This document shows positions 1-7,247 of a stretch of DNA of 17,275 bases, in pieces. The stretch comes from an uncultured Ignavibacteria bacterium. GTDB taxonomy: Bacteria > Bacteroidota > Ignavibacteria > Ignavibacteriales > Melioribacteraceae. The translations under genes and the position numbers were made by a program. Location: positions 1 to 17,275 of the forward strand of contig CALGLM010000351.1 in assembly GCA_937930275.1 (NCBI GenBank), in the 5' to 3' direction. Every line of letters starts with the position of its first letter. Positions within the stretch are counted from its first letter, which is position 1. The notes beneath the pieces were generated by a model. It saw only the letters and a program-made list of their open reading frames with translations, made no database searches and was not told the DNA's origin.

Positions 1-122
1 TCATTTACGGCTAAAGTAACTTGTTCTTTAAGTAAACTTCTAAAAGTTTTTGTTTGAGTAAATCCGAATATTAAAAGCAAAAGAATAAAAAGCCCTATAA
101 AAAAAAGGATAAAGAAATTCAT
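1..122 (-). CDS. N-terminus of a TamB/AsmA-like envelope protein (partial)
   Basis: This is a 40-codon fragment that begins with ATG at 122-120 and runs off the left edge. The translation starts MNFFILFFIGLFILLLL, a single long hydrophobic signal-anchor, followed by FGFTQTKTFRSLLKEQ. An N-terminal membrane segment followed by a short 'TQT..xR..L' stretch is what TamB and AsmA-family proteins look like at their start. TamB-type proteins are anchored in the inner membrane, span the periplasm and act in lipid transport or outer-membrane assembly, which suits a gene at the end of a bamA/lpx operon. The gap to the upstream rfaE2 stop is 44 nt and there is no strong ribosome binding site. The assignment rests on the first 40 residues only, so any other membrane-anchored envelope protein remains possible. 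Confidence 0.5.
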   Translation of the reverse strand, partial: MNFFILFFIGLFILLLLIFGFTQTKTFRSLLKEQVTLAVN

Positions 123-166
123 TATCTTTCTAAAGATAGAGCGATCGGTACTTGCTTTTATTTTAC

Positions 167-649
167 TCAACTCTTAAATCTGTTTAATATTGTTTGAATA
201 ATATTTGTAGTTGATTGATTTGTTACAAAACTGATTGTTTTAACTTCTCCGCCGTTTTTTTCAACTGTATCTCTTCCGACAATTTTATCAATTGCCCAGT
301 CTGCACCTTTAATTAAAATATCCGGAATAAGGTAATCAATAATTTCTTTTGGAGTATCTTCATCAAAAAAGACCACATAATCTACTGCTTTAAGATTACT
401 TAATATGTAAGCCCTTTCCTGTTGTGGTACAACAGGTCTTAGATCTCCTTTAATTCTCCTAATAGAAGAATCCGAATTTAGCCCTATAACTAAAATATCG
501 CCTGCTTCTTTTGCTTTGTTCAAATAATCTACGTGACCCGCATGTAAGATATCGAAGCAACCGTTTGTAAATACAACCTTTTTACCTTCAGTTTTAAGTT
601 GCTTTCTAATTACAAGCATTTGTTCTTTAGTTAAAATATTGTCACTCAT
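167..649 (-). CDS. rfaE2: ADP-heptose synthase, nucleotidyltransferase half (RfaE domain II)
   Basis: This 160-residue cytidylyltransferase-like protein transfers AMP from ATP to D-glycero-beta-D-manno-heptose 1-phosphate, giving ADP-heptose for the LPS inner core. The fold signature is clear: TNGCFDILHAGH (28-39) holds the HxGH nucleotide-binding motif. The other conserved blocks of this family are present too: the NSDSSIRR-type loop (58-65), PVVPQQERAYIL, KGADW, IVGRDTVEKNGG and the C-terminal NQSTTNII motif. The length equals the C-terminal half of E. coli HldE; here it is a separate gene, as in many Bacteroidota. Its ATG overlaps the TGA of the kinase gene upstream by 4 nt (ATGA), so the two halves are probably co-translated. 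Assignment is secure. Confidence 0.93.
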   Translation of the reverse strand: MSDNILTKEQMLVIRKQLKTEGKKVVFTNGCFDILHAGHVDYLNKAKEAGDILVIGLNSDSSIRRIKGDLRPVVPQQERAYILSNLKAVDYVVFFDEDTPKEIIDYLIPDILIKGADWAIDKIVGRDTVEKNGGEVKTISFVTNQSTTNIIQTILNRFKS

Positions 650-1641
650 AAAATATCCGCTTTTACAGTTTCAATCAATTTTTCGGCTTCAATAGGAATA
701 ATTCCTACTTCCTCACAAACCAATCCACCCGCATAATTTGCCAAATATGCTGCTTCATATATTTCGGCACCGGCAACTAACGCAACAGTTAATGTTGATA
801 TAACCGTATCGCCAGCACCCGAAACGTCTCTAACCTTACGTGCTTTTGTAGGAGTTTGTTTTGCTTCTTTTCCTTTTTCAAAAAGTACGCTTCCGCCTTC
901 ACCTAATGTAATTAAAATATACTTAGCATTCAACTTTTCAAGTAAAAATTCACCTACTTTTTTTAATTCATCCTTATTTGTTATAGGCAATCCTGTTGCA
1001 TCAATTGCTTCTTTTCTGTTGGGCTTAAATACGGTAGTATCTGCATATTCAAAAAAGTTATTAAATTTTGGGTCAACCGTAATTATTTTTTTATGGTTGT
1101 TGGCAATTTCTATTACCTTTTTAATTAAAGAATTAGTCAACACACCTTTATTGTAATCTTGAAGAATAACTCCGTCAAATTCAGCTATTTTACTGCTAAA
1201 GTAACTAATTATTTTTGTTTCAATTTCTTTGCTTATATATTTTTTGCTTTCTCTATCAATTCTTACAATATGCTGAGTGCCGGCAATAACTCTTGTTTTA
1301 ATTGTTGTCGGACGAGAATTATCGACAATAATACCTTCGTTAGTAATACCTGAATCTGTCATCAGATTTTTAAAAATTTGAGCGTTTGCATCATCTCCTA
1401 CAATTCCGATAGGAACGGGAGTTGCCCCCAATTTAATAATGTTTAATGCAACGTTTGCCGCACCGCCAAACCTATAAAATTCATTATCTAATTCCAATAC
1501 GGGAACCGGAGCTTCGGGAGAAATACGTTTTACGTCTCCCCAAAAGTAACAATCTAACATTAAATCGCCTATTATGGCAATCTTTTTACCTTTAAATTTA
1601 TTTTTAAGATCGTCTAATCGTTCAATTGTAAACTTATGCAT
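646..1641 (-). CDS. rfaE1: D-glycero-beta-D-manno-heptose-7-phosphate kinase (RfaE domain I)
   Basis: This PfkB/ribokinase-family enzyme phosphorylates heptose 7-phosphate at C1, the step before the adenylyltransferase encoded next. With the ATG at 1641 it is 331 residues, close to the N-terminal half of E. coli HldE. IGDLMLDCYFWG (24-35) and RISPEAPVPV (39-48) are the family's N-terminal signatures. GGAANVA (59-65) is the first PfkB motif, and VSGAGDTV (273-280) holds the anion hole and catalytic Asp278. An in-frame TTG at 1659 would add six residues, but I prefer ATG 1641. It forms a TAATG overlap with the stop of the propeller gene and has a GGAGG 11 nt upstream. Its own stop overlaps the rfaE2 start (ATGA). 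Confidence 0.93.
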   Translation of the reverse strand: MHKFTIERLDDLKNKFKGKKIAIIGDLMLDCYFWGDVKRISPEAPVPVLELDNEFYRFGGAANVALNIIKLGATPVPIGIVGDDANAQIFKNLMTDSGITNEGIIVDNSRPTTIKTRVIAGTQHIVRIDRESKKYISKEIETKIISYFSSKIAEFDGVILQDYNKGVLTNSLIKKVIEIANNHKKIITVDPKFNNFFEYADTTVFKPNRKEAIDATGLPITNKDELKKVGEFLLEKLNAKYILITLGEGGSVLFEKGKEAKQTPTKARKVRDVSGAGDTVISTLTVALVAGAEIYEAAYLANYAGGLVCEEVGIIPIEAEKLIETVKADIL

Positions 1642-2717
1642 TATTTTTTCATCCTCCAATCTGCTAATTCATTTGAAATTTTCACTCTATAAATACCGTC
1701 TTTTGCACCAACCCACATAAAATTACCGTCAAAGCAAAAGCTTGTAACATTTGCCGGTAAATATTCTTCAGGTATTGTTACTATTTTATTATTTAGTCTA
1801 TTAATTAAAGAAACTCCTCTTCCAAACTGCTCTTTAGTCTCCTGTCCAAATTGATATAAAGCAATCCAAATATAGTTGCCTGTTCTACTTAAGGCTGCAA
1901 TACCGTTTGCTCTTAACCCGTTTTCGGTATCAAAACGTAACCATTGATTTCTTTGGTCATACCTAAATAACCCGCCCAGATTAAAATTAGGTCTATCAGG
2001 AGTAATAAATTCATCCAATCCAATCCAAACATAATTTCTATCATTTAAAATTTTTGATACAGATACTTCTTCGCCTCTACCGTTAAAATAATTTAGTCTA
2101 TTATCAAAAAATTGCAATGCACCGTCTTCGGTCAAATTCATGTTTTTATTGTATTTATGTAATCCGGCTTCTGTACCAAACCACACCGTATTTCTATCTT
2201 CTACGCTTATTGCTTTAATAGAATTAGTTTTTGCAACATTATCAATTGTTAAATCATAATCCGTAAATCGCCTGGTATTAATTTCATACTTGGTTAAATA
2301 CATAAATCTGCCAACCCAAACAACTTCATTAAATCTATCGTAAGTAATATCTCTAATCCAATTGCTTAATTGCCCTCCTAAACCAAATTTTCTTCGAGTC
2401 CACTGGTCTCTTTTTATATCATAAATAAATAACCCGTCAGAAGAACCGGCAAACACAAAATCATCTGTCGCTTCAATACAAAAGAAAAAATCGTATGCTA
2501 AATTACCTTCTGAAGTGGAATAATGGTCCCATTCGTCATTAACTATTGAATATTTATAAAGTCCGCTCCCTTCGGTTGAAAACCAAATATCTGATTTATT
2601 TTTTGCAATTGAATTTACTACGGCACCGTTAAGATATTTTTTTACATCAATAGGCAATTGAGCAAAAACATTATTTAACAAAAAAATAAAAATGAACAAA
2701 AAATAAAAAACTCTCAT
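1641..2717 (-). CDS. secreted seven-blade beta-propeller protein of unknown function
   Basis: This 358-residue protein starts with a signal peptide (hydrophobic residues 3-18, likely cleavage after FAQ at 20) and otherwise consists of propeller blades. Each blade carries a core like W(F/V/I)G...GL..Y. I count seven: DIWFSTEGSGLYKY (43-56), FVFAGSSDGLFIYD (87-100), VVWVG...LTKYE (132-145), TVWFGTEAGLHKYN (177-190), YVWIG...GGLFRYD (229-254), YIWIAL...GVSLIN (282-306) and FMWVGAKDGIYRV (333-345). These resemble the Reg_prop repeats of the periplasmic sensor part of Bacteroidota hybrid two-component systems. No membrane helix, kinase or other domain follows, so this is a free periplasmic or surface propeller. 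It sits between lipM and rfaE1 and is coupled to rfaE1 by TAATG, hinting at an envelope role. No specific function can be assigned. Confidence 0.8.
   Translation of the reverse strand: MRVFYFLFIFIFLLNNVFAQLPIDVKKYLNGAVVNSIAKNKSDIWFSTEGSGLYKYSIVNDEWDHYSTSEGNLAYDFFFCIEATDDFVFAGSSDGLFIYDIKRDQWTRRKFGLGGQLSNWIRDITYDRFNEVVWVGRFMYLTKYEINTRRFTDYDLTIDNVAKTNSIKAISVEDRNTVWFGTEAGLHKYNKNMNLTEDGALQFFDNRLNYFNGRGEEVSVSKILNDRNYVWIGLDEFITPDRPNFNLGGLFRYDQRNQWLRFDTENGLRANGIAALSRTGNYIWIALYQFGQETKEQFGRGVSLINRLNNKIVTIPEEYLPANVTSFCFDGNFMWVGAKDGIYRVKISNELADWRMKK
1653..1657 (-). promoter_or_regulatory. Shine-Dalgarno for rfaE1
   Basis: GGAGG lies 11 nt before the ATG at 1641, inside the last codons of the propeller gene (Asp-Trp-Arg-Met). 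It is one of the best ribosome binding sites in this operon, where many genes have little. It supports ATG 1641 over the upstream TTG at 1659, which would overlap this site. Confidence 0.6.
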
Positions 2718-2734
2718 TACACAACCGATCTAAT

Positions 2735-3469
2735 TTATATATTAGTAAACTCAATACCCCATTCTTCCTTAAACCCGTTTACTAAACCATGTATTAATCT
2801 TTTATAATCTACCGATTCTCCGGTAATTGTTTCAATTTCAGTTGTTTTTGCAAAAAACTCGTTTTTAATTAATTTATAATGATAATCTGTAAGATTATTT
2901 AAATAATCAATCAGATTACGATGATATGTACCGCACAAAATTGAACCGTGTTGTAATAAATACTTTCCCATTTTTCTTTGTGCGCTTCCAATCAATTTTT
3001 TACCTTTAAATTTTACTTCGCTTTTTGCAGTGCTTGCAAAACAAACCATTCCGTCAGGTTGTTGATGCAGTTTTGCAAAATCAGGTTGCACCGTCTCAAG
3101 TTCTGCTTCACCTAAAATTTTATCGTACTTAGTTAAACCTCTAATTAATGCTTCGGAAATTTTAGTATAAACCGACCGTGCCGTATATCCTTCCGTTAAA
3201 GGAATTACAACACTGTAAGTAATTTCTTCGGCATGTAATATAGCTCGTCCCCCTGTAGGACGCCTTACTACTTCAATATTATCAGACAAAGCTTTAGTTT
3301 CGTTTACTTCTTCAATATTTTGAGTGAATCCTAATGATATACAATAAGGTCTCCACCTATAAATTCTAAAATAAGCTTCGTCAAATTTACAGTTTTCGAC
3401 CAAATTAATATCATAATTCATATTATAAACACCGGTGTTTTCACCGGTATTTATAAATTTCCAATTCAT
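2735..3469 (-). CDS. LipM-like octanoyltransferase (lipoate ligase fold)
   Basis: This 244-residue protein belongs to the BPL/LplA/LipB fold and most resembles LipM, which moves octanoate from acyl-carrier protein to a lipoyl domain such as GcvH. RRPTGGRAILH (69-79) is the conserved ligand-binding glycine motif. Cys143, in a CFAS context, precedes GKKLIGSAQ (156-164) and LLQHGSIL (171-178). This is the arrangement around the LipM catalytic Cys (Cys150 in B. subtilis, from memory). The N-terminus NTG..TGVYNMNYD matches the family's first strand. The ATG overlaps the lpxA TGA by 4 nt. A strong hairpin lies in codons 5-16 (listed separately). A lipoate-protein ligase remains possible, since the folds are shared, but the Cys argues for transferase activity. 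Lipoylation has no direct link to LPS, so its place here looks like operon hitch-hiking. Confidence 0.82.
   Translation of the reverse strand: MNWKFINTGENTGVYNMNYDINLVENCKFDEAYFRIYRWRPYCISLGFTQNIEEVNETKALSDNIEVVRRPTGGRAILHAEEITYSVVIPLTEGYTARSVYTKISEALIRGLTKYDKILGEAELETVQPDFAKLHQQPDGMVCFASTAKSEVKFKGKKLIGSAQRKMGKYLLQHGSILCGTYHRNLIDYLNNLTDYHYKLIKNEFFAKTTEIETITGESVDYKRLIHGLVNGFKEEWGIEFTNI
3423..3456 (-). promoter_or_regulatory. 15-bp stem-loop in the first codons of the lipM-like gene
   Basis: Bases 3423-3437 pair with 3442-3456 around a four-base loop (3438-3441). The GC-rich inner part is ACCGGTG / CACCGGT and the outer part is TTATAAA / TTTATAA. The single non-Watson-Crick position (3430/3449) is C/A on the plus strand but G-U in the minus-strand transcript, so the mRNA stem is continuous over 15 pairs. 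It occupies nt +14 to +47 of the lipM-like coding sequence, just downstream of the initiating ribosome. It could slow initiation, act as an RNase site separating lpx from lipM expression, or be coincidence. The structure is certain on paper; its function is inference. Confidence 0.5.
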
Positions 3470-4242
3470 GCTTTAAATCCTACTCTGTTACTGCTTTCAA
3501 AAAATGTCAAAATTTCTTTAGCAGCCCAATTATCGCCTAATTCTTCTTTTACTTTTGTTTTAGCTTCAGCAAAATTCAATTTAGATAGATACAAAATAAA
3601 ATATACATTTTTAATATCTTGAATTTGTTCAGCGGTAAAACCACGTCTTCTTAGTCCAATACTATTAAGTCCGCTATATTTTATTGGTTCACCTGCAGCC
3701 ATAACAAAAGGGGGAACATCAACGTTTACTCTATAACCACCGCCAACCATTGAGTGTTTTCCGACTTTACAGAACTGATGAACAGGCGTAATACCTCCTA
3801 TAATTACCCAATCTTCAATGGTAACATGTCCGGCAAGTTGTACGGCGTTAGCCAAAATACAATGATCACCCACTACCGTATCATGGGCAACATGACTATA
3901 CGCCATTAGTAAACAATCACTTCCTATTCTTGAAAATCCGGTTTCTGCAGTTCCTCTGTGCAAAGTAACATATTCATGAATTACTGTATTATCACCAACA
4001 TAAAAATAAGTTTTTTCATTTGCATATTTTAAATCTTGAGGAGCATTTGCAATAGAAGAGGCTTGAAATATTTTTACATTTTTTCCGATTCTGGCGCCGT
4101 TATATAGGCATGCATGGTTCATAATAACCGAACCGTCTCCTATTTCGACATCACCTTCAATTATTACATATGGACCGATTTCAACATTTTCTCCCAATTT
4201 GGCATTTGGGTTAACAATTGCGGTCGGATGAATTTTTGTCAT
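3466..4242 (-). CDS. lpxA: UDP-N-acetylglucosamine acyltransferase
   Basis: This cytoplasmic trimeric acyltransferase starts lipid A synthesis by moving a 3-hydroxyacyl chain from ACP to the 3-OH of UDP-GlcNAc. The 258 residues show a left-handed beta-helix of hexapeptide repeats (I.P.A.V.P.A..G..V.IG.. from residue 4 on). The catalytic segment is MAYSHVAHD (113-121), where His120 matches the general base His125 of E. coli LpxA. LAGHVTIEDW..IGG and the Q-F-C-[KR]-[IV]-G block follow. The GLRRRGF (196-202) opens the C-terminal helical region used for ACP binding. Length is normal. The start is seven bases after the lpxC-fabZ stop, with AGGTGA as ribosome binding site across the junction. Its stop overlaps the lipM-like ATG. 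Confidence 0.96.
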   Translation of the reverse strand: MTKIHPTAIVNPNAKLGENVEIGPYVIIEGDVEIGDGSVIMNHACLYNGARIGKNVKIFQASSIANAPQDLKYANEKTYFYVGDNTVIHEYVTLHRGTAETGFSRIGSDCLLMAYSHVAHDTVVGDHCILANAVQLAGHVTIEDWVIIGGITPVHQFCKVGKHSMVGGGYRVNVDVPPFVMAAGEPIKYSGLNSIGLRRRGFTAEQIQDIKNVYFILYLSKLNFAEAKTKVKEELGDNWAAKEILTFFESSNRVGFKA

Positions 4243-4249
4243 ATATCAC

Positions 4250-5656
4250 CTATTTTGCGGGTTCTTCTCTATCTACTATAGCAGCCATTAATTCTGCTTC
4301 GGTAACTACATTGTTTTCTACATAAGCTTTAGCCTTAATTGTTACCGTATTCCTTCTTTGTGCTAACAATTCGGCTTCCAATATCAATTGATCTCCGGGT
4401 ACTACTTGTCTTCTAAATTTAACTTCCGAAATTTTCATAAATAAAACTAACTTCTTTTCCGGATCAGGAATAGCATTTAATAATAAAATACCGCCTGTTT
4501 GAGCTAATGCCTCTACAATTAATACTCCCGGCATTATCGGACGCCCCGGAAAATGTCCTTGGAAAAACAATTCATTCATTGTAACAGATTTTACGCCGAC
4601 AATTCTTTTATCCAGTTCAAGATGAATAATTTTATCTACTAACAAGAACGGATATCTATGCGGTAATATTTTTTGAATTGCCACAGTATCAAAAACTACA
4701 CCTTCTTTTTTAACATGTTGAAATTTTTTCTCTAATTTCTTTTGCTGGAATAATTTCCTAATTTTTTTTGCAAATTCAACATTTGATTTATGCCCCGGAC
4801 GAGCAGCTAATATTTGAGCTTTAATTGGCACACCTATAAGTGCTAAGTCTCCCATTAAGTCAAGTAGTTTATGTCTAACCGGTTCATTCTTAAATCTAAT
4901 TGATTTATCATTTAAATAACCGCTGGGACCAACCGACATTTCTCCTTTTAATCCCAACTTTAATCTTAATTCTTCTAATTGAATTTCATCAATATCATGG
5001 TCAACAATTACAACTGCGTTATCTAAGTTACCCCCTTTAATTAAACCGGCATCGGCTAATTTTTCAACTTCGCTTAAAAAGCAAAAAGTTCTTGCAGGTG
5101 CAAATTCGTCAACAAATTCATCAAGGCTAAATAACCCGGAGTGTTGGCTACCCAATGCAGGATTTTGGTAATCGACCATTACCGTCAATCTGTATCCGTC
5201 TAAAGGTAAAGCAACAATATCTACGTGGTTTTCTTCATCATGATATGTAACAGTATCATCAATAATTAAATAATCTTTTGGTGCATCCTGTATAACAAAT
5301 CCGGCTTCTTGCAATTTTTGAACAAACGGTAAAGCACTTCCGTCACCTATAGGTGGTTCTATTCCGTCCATTTCTATTATTAAATTATCTATTTGTAATC
5401 CGTAAACGGCTGCTAAAACATGTTCAACGGTATGTACTTTTATATCGCCGATTCCTAAAGTTGTACCTCTTGAAATATCCACAACATAATCTGCGTTTGC
5501 AGGTATTTCAACGTTCCCGCCTAAATCTACTCTTACAAACCTAACACCGTAATTTATAGGAGCAGGTTTAAATTTCATCGTACTTGCAGTACCTGTATGT
5601 AATCCGTAACCGGAAAGGGTAACTTCTTTTTCAATAGTACGCTGCATTTCTAACAT
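4250..5656 (-). CDS. lpxC-fabZ: fused LpxC deacetylase / FabZ hydroxyacyl-ACP dehydratase
   Basis: One 468-residue polypeptide joins two enzymes. Residues 4-305 are LpxC, the zinc deacetylase that commits UDP-3-acyl-GlcNAc to lipid A. HTVEHVLAA (75-83) holds catalytic Glu78 and zinc ligand His79, and RHKLLDLMGD (261-270) holds ligands His262 and Asp266. PGHKSN (287-292) carries the further conserved His289. After a lysine-rich linker (about 306-320), residues 322-466 are FabZ, the 3-hydroxyacyl-ACP dehydratase. It shows LPHRYPFLLVD (331-341), the catalytic His368 in GHFPGRPIMPG and Glu382 fourteen residues later. The fusion is known in Bacteroidota and Chlorobiota and links fatty-acid elongation to the pool drawn on by lipid A synthesis. 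The ATG directly follows the lpxD TAG, with GGAG nine nt upstream, which favours this start over the Met four codons later. Confidence 0.97.
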   Translation of the reverse strand: MLEMQRTIEKEVTLSGYGLHTGTASTMKFKPAPINYGVRFVRVDLGGNVEIPANADYVVDISRGTTLGIGDIKVHTVEHVLAAVYGLQIDNLIIEMDGIEPPIGDGSALPFVQKLQEAGFVIQDAPKDYLIIDDTVTYHDEENHVDIVALPLDGYRLTVMVDYQNPALGSQHSGLFSLDEFVDEFAPARTFCFLSEVEKLADAGLIKGGNLDNAVVIVDHDIDEIQLEELRLKLGLKGEMSVGPSGYLNDKSIRFKNEPVRHKLLDLMGDLALIGVPIKAQILAARPGHKSNVEFAKKIRKLFQQKKLEKKFQHVKKEGVVFDTVAIQKILPHRYPFLLVDKIIHLELDKRIVGVKSVTMNELFFQGHFPGRPIMPGVLIVEALAQTGGILLLNAIPDPEKKLVLFMKISEVKFRRQVVPGDQLILEAELLAQRRNTVTIKAKAYVENNVVTEAELMAAIVDREEPAK

Positions 5657-6721
5657 CTATTTTTTCTCCATATTTTTATTACATTCCCCTAACAATTTTT
5701 CTAACTCTATAAGTTTATTTTCTAAGTTTTTAATTCTATCGGCATATGCGGGCAAGTTGCGAATGTGTGATTCTAACTTTAAAGTTGTTCTTATTTCCTT
5801 AGCAGGCGAACCAAAATATGTACCCGGTTTAGTTAACGACTTTGATACACCGCTTTGTGCACCTATAATTACGTTATCTGTAATCTCGCTATGCCCAACA
5901 ATTCCGACTTGTCCGGCAAAAACACAGTTTTTTCCGATCTTAGTACTGCCCGCAATTCCTGTTTGAGAAGACATAACAGTATTTTCCCCCACCACAACGT
6001 TATGAGCTATTTGAACCAAATTATCAATTTTACACCCTTTTTTAATTCGTGTTGAACCAAAAGCTGCTCTATCAACCGAAACATTGCTTCCTAATTCAAC
6101 ATCATCTTCAATTACCACGTTACCTATCTGCGGTATTTTGTGATATACACCATCCTTATCCGGGGAATACCCAAAACCATCGGAACCAATAACTGTTCCG
6201 CTGTGCAATATTACCCTGTTTCCCAAAACACAGTTTTCTCTTATCGTAACATTTGGAAATATTAAACAATTATCCCCAATCGTAACATTTTCCATAATTA
6301 CCGTATTATGATAAACTTTTGTATTATCGCCAATTTTACACCCTTTACCAATCACAACGTTTTTACCCAAAGCTACATTTTTGCCTAAAAAAACTGAGCT
6401 TTCATATGAGGCTGTTTTGTCTATCCCTTCTAAGTTAAACTCCGGCTTAAAGTAAGTGTTAACTATTAAGTTTAAGGCTAAATTAGGATTTGGCACAACT
6501 ATATAAATTAAGTCGTTACGTTTTCTTTCAAAATCAGGTTTTACTAAAACGACTTTTGCTTTTGTTGTCTCAACATATTTTTCGTATTGAGGAAGATATA
6601 AGAATGATATATCATTTTCTGTAGCTTCTTCTAATTTTCCTATATTAGAAAAACATTCTTCACCGTTACCAAATAAAATGCCGCCCGTTAGTGAGGCGGC
6701 GTCTTTAATTTTAATTTCCAT
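5657..6721 (-). CDS. lpxD: UDP-3-O-acyl-glucosamine N-acyltransferase
   Basis: LpxD adds the second 3-hydroxyacyl chain, at N-2, to the product of LpxC. The 354-residue protein has the family's three parts. An N-terminal uridine-binding domain (1-about 100) includes AASLTGG and the NISFL-like DISFLYLPQYEKYV. A hexapeptide beta-helix follows (about 104-315), and a C-terminal helical tail ends it. IGSDGFGY (178-185), the YHKIPQIG..VIEDDVE.G block, and NLVQIAHNV (234-242) with catalytic His240 are diagnostic. The stop TAG touches the lpxC-fabZ ATG with no gap, and the start is six bases after the second skp stop with no obvious ribosome binding site, suggesting translation by coupling. A small GC-rich hairpin (6680-6700) lies in codons 8-14. 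Confidence 0.96.
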   Translation of the reverse strand: MEIKIKDAASLTGGILFGNGEECFSNIGKLEEATENDISFLYLPQYEKYVETTKAKVVLVKPDFERKRNDLIYIVVPNPNLALNLIVNTYFKPEFNLEGIDKTASYESSVFLGKNVALGKNVVIGKGCKIGDNTKVYHNTVIMENVTIGDNCLIFPNVTIRENCVLGNRVILHSGTVIGSDGFGYSPDKDGVYHKIPQIGNVVIEDDVELGSNVSVDRAAFGSTRIKKGCKIDNLVQIAHNVVVGENTVMSSQTGIAGSTKIGKNCVFAGQVGIVGHSEITDNVIIGAQSGVSKSLTKPGTYFGSPAKEIRTTLKLESHIRNLPAYADRIKNLENKLIELEKLLGECNKNMEKK

Positions 6722-6727
6722 ATACTA

Positions 6728-7237
6728 TTATTTTAATTTTTCTAAAACAATATTTGTATAATCATACTCCGGCTTTGCAAAAAGAAAAATTATATCCCCG
6801 CTTCTATCAAAAATATAATCAAGCTCTTTTTCTTTAGCAACTTCTTGAATAGCATTAAACACTCGGTTCTGAACCGGTTTCATTAACTCTTCTTGCTTCT
6901 TGAATAACTCACCGTTAACACCAAACTTTTTTTGCTTATACTCAACAATTTGTTTATCAAGCGCAAAAATCTCTTTTTCAAGGTCTGTTCGTGTTTGTTC
7001 GCTCATTATCAGCTTTCTTTTTTCAAAGTCATCTTTTTTATCTTTTAATTGTTGCTCTATTTTCCTAAGCTCTTCATTCCATTCAGCTATTGAAGCATCA
7101 ATTTTTGTTTTAGCGTCAATTGCATCCGGCATCTTTTTTAGTATAGTATCAGAATCAACGTAACCTATTTTTAACTGACCAAAAGAAAGTCCGGCCACAA
7201 ATAAAAAGATAAAAAGGAATATGATTTTAATTTTCAT
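6728..7237 (-). CDS. OmpH/Skp-family periplasmic chaperone, second copy
   Basis: This 169-residue protein has a signal peptide (MKIKIIFLFIFLFVAGLSFG, cleavage near residue 20). The mature N-terminal strand is LKIGYVDSDTIL, and a long charged helical hairpin of the Skp type (about 45-125) is rich in K, E and Q. Skp trimers hold unfolded outer-membrane proteins in the periplasm and hand them to BamA, encoded two genes upstream. It is a clear paralogue of the preceding gene: both share GYVD(T/S)D.IL, KFG.NGEL.KKQEEL, AI..VA.E and a PEYD near the C-terminus. The ATG is 10 nt after the previous stop, with AGGT as a modest ribosome binding site. The conserved PEYD..(V/I)L tail suggests that both copies are functional. 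Confidence 0.88.
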   Translation of the reverse strand: MKIKIIFLFIFLFVAGLSFGQLKIGYVDSDTILKKMPDAIDAKTKIDASIAEWNEELRKIEQQLKDKKDDFEKRKLIMSEQTRTDLEKEIFALDKQIVEYKQKKFGVNGELFKKQEELMKPVQNRVFNAIQEVAKEKELDYIFDRSGDIIFLFAKPEYDYTNIVLEKLK

Positions 7238-7247
7238 ATTTTACCTA

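Noticed and set aside
123..138. 7-bp inverted repeat TATCTTT-CT-AAAGATA before the TamB-like gene
   Set aside because: The two-base loop is too tight for an RNA hairpin and AT-rich palindromes are common here; no other sign of an operator.
1159..1353. Plus-strand reading frame opposite rfaE1
   Set aside because: Low-complexity Phe/Asn-rich product lying wholly inside a well-supported gene on the other strand; a shadow frame.
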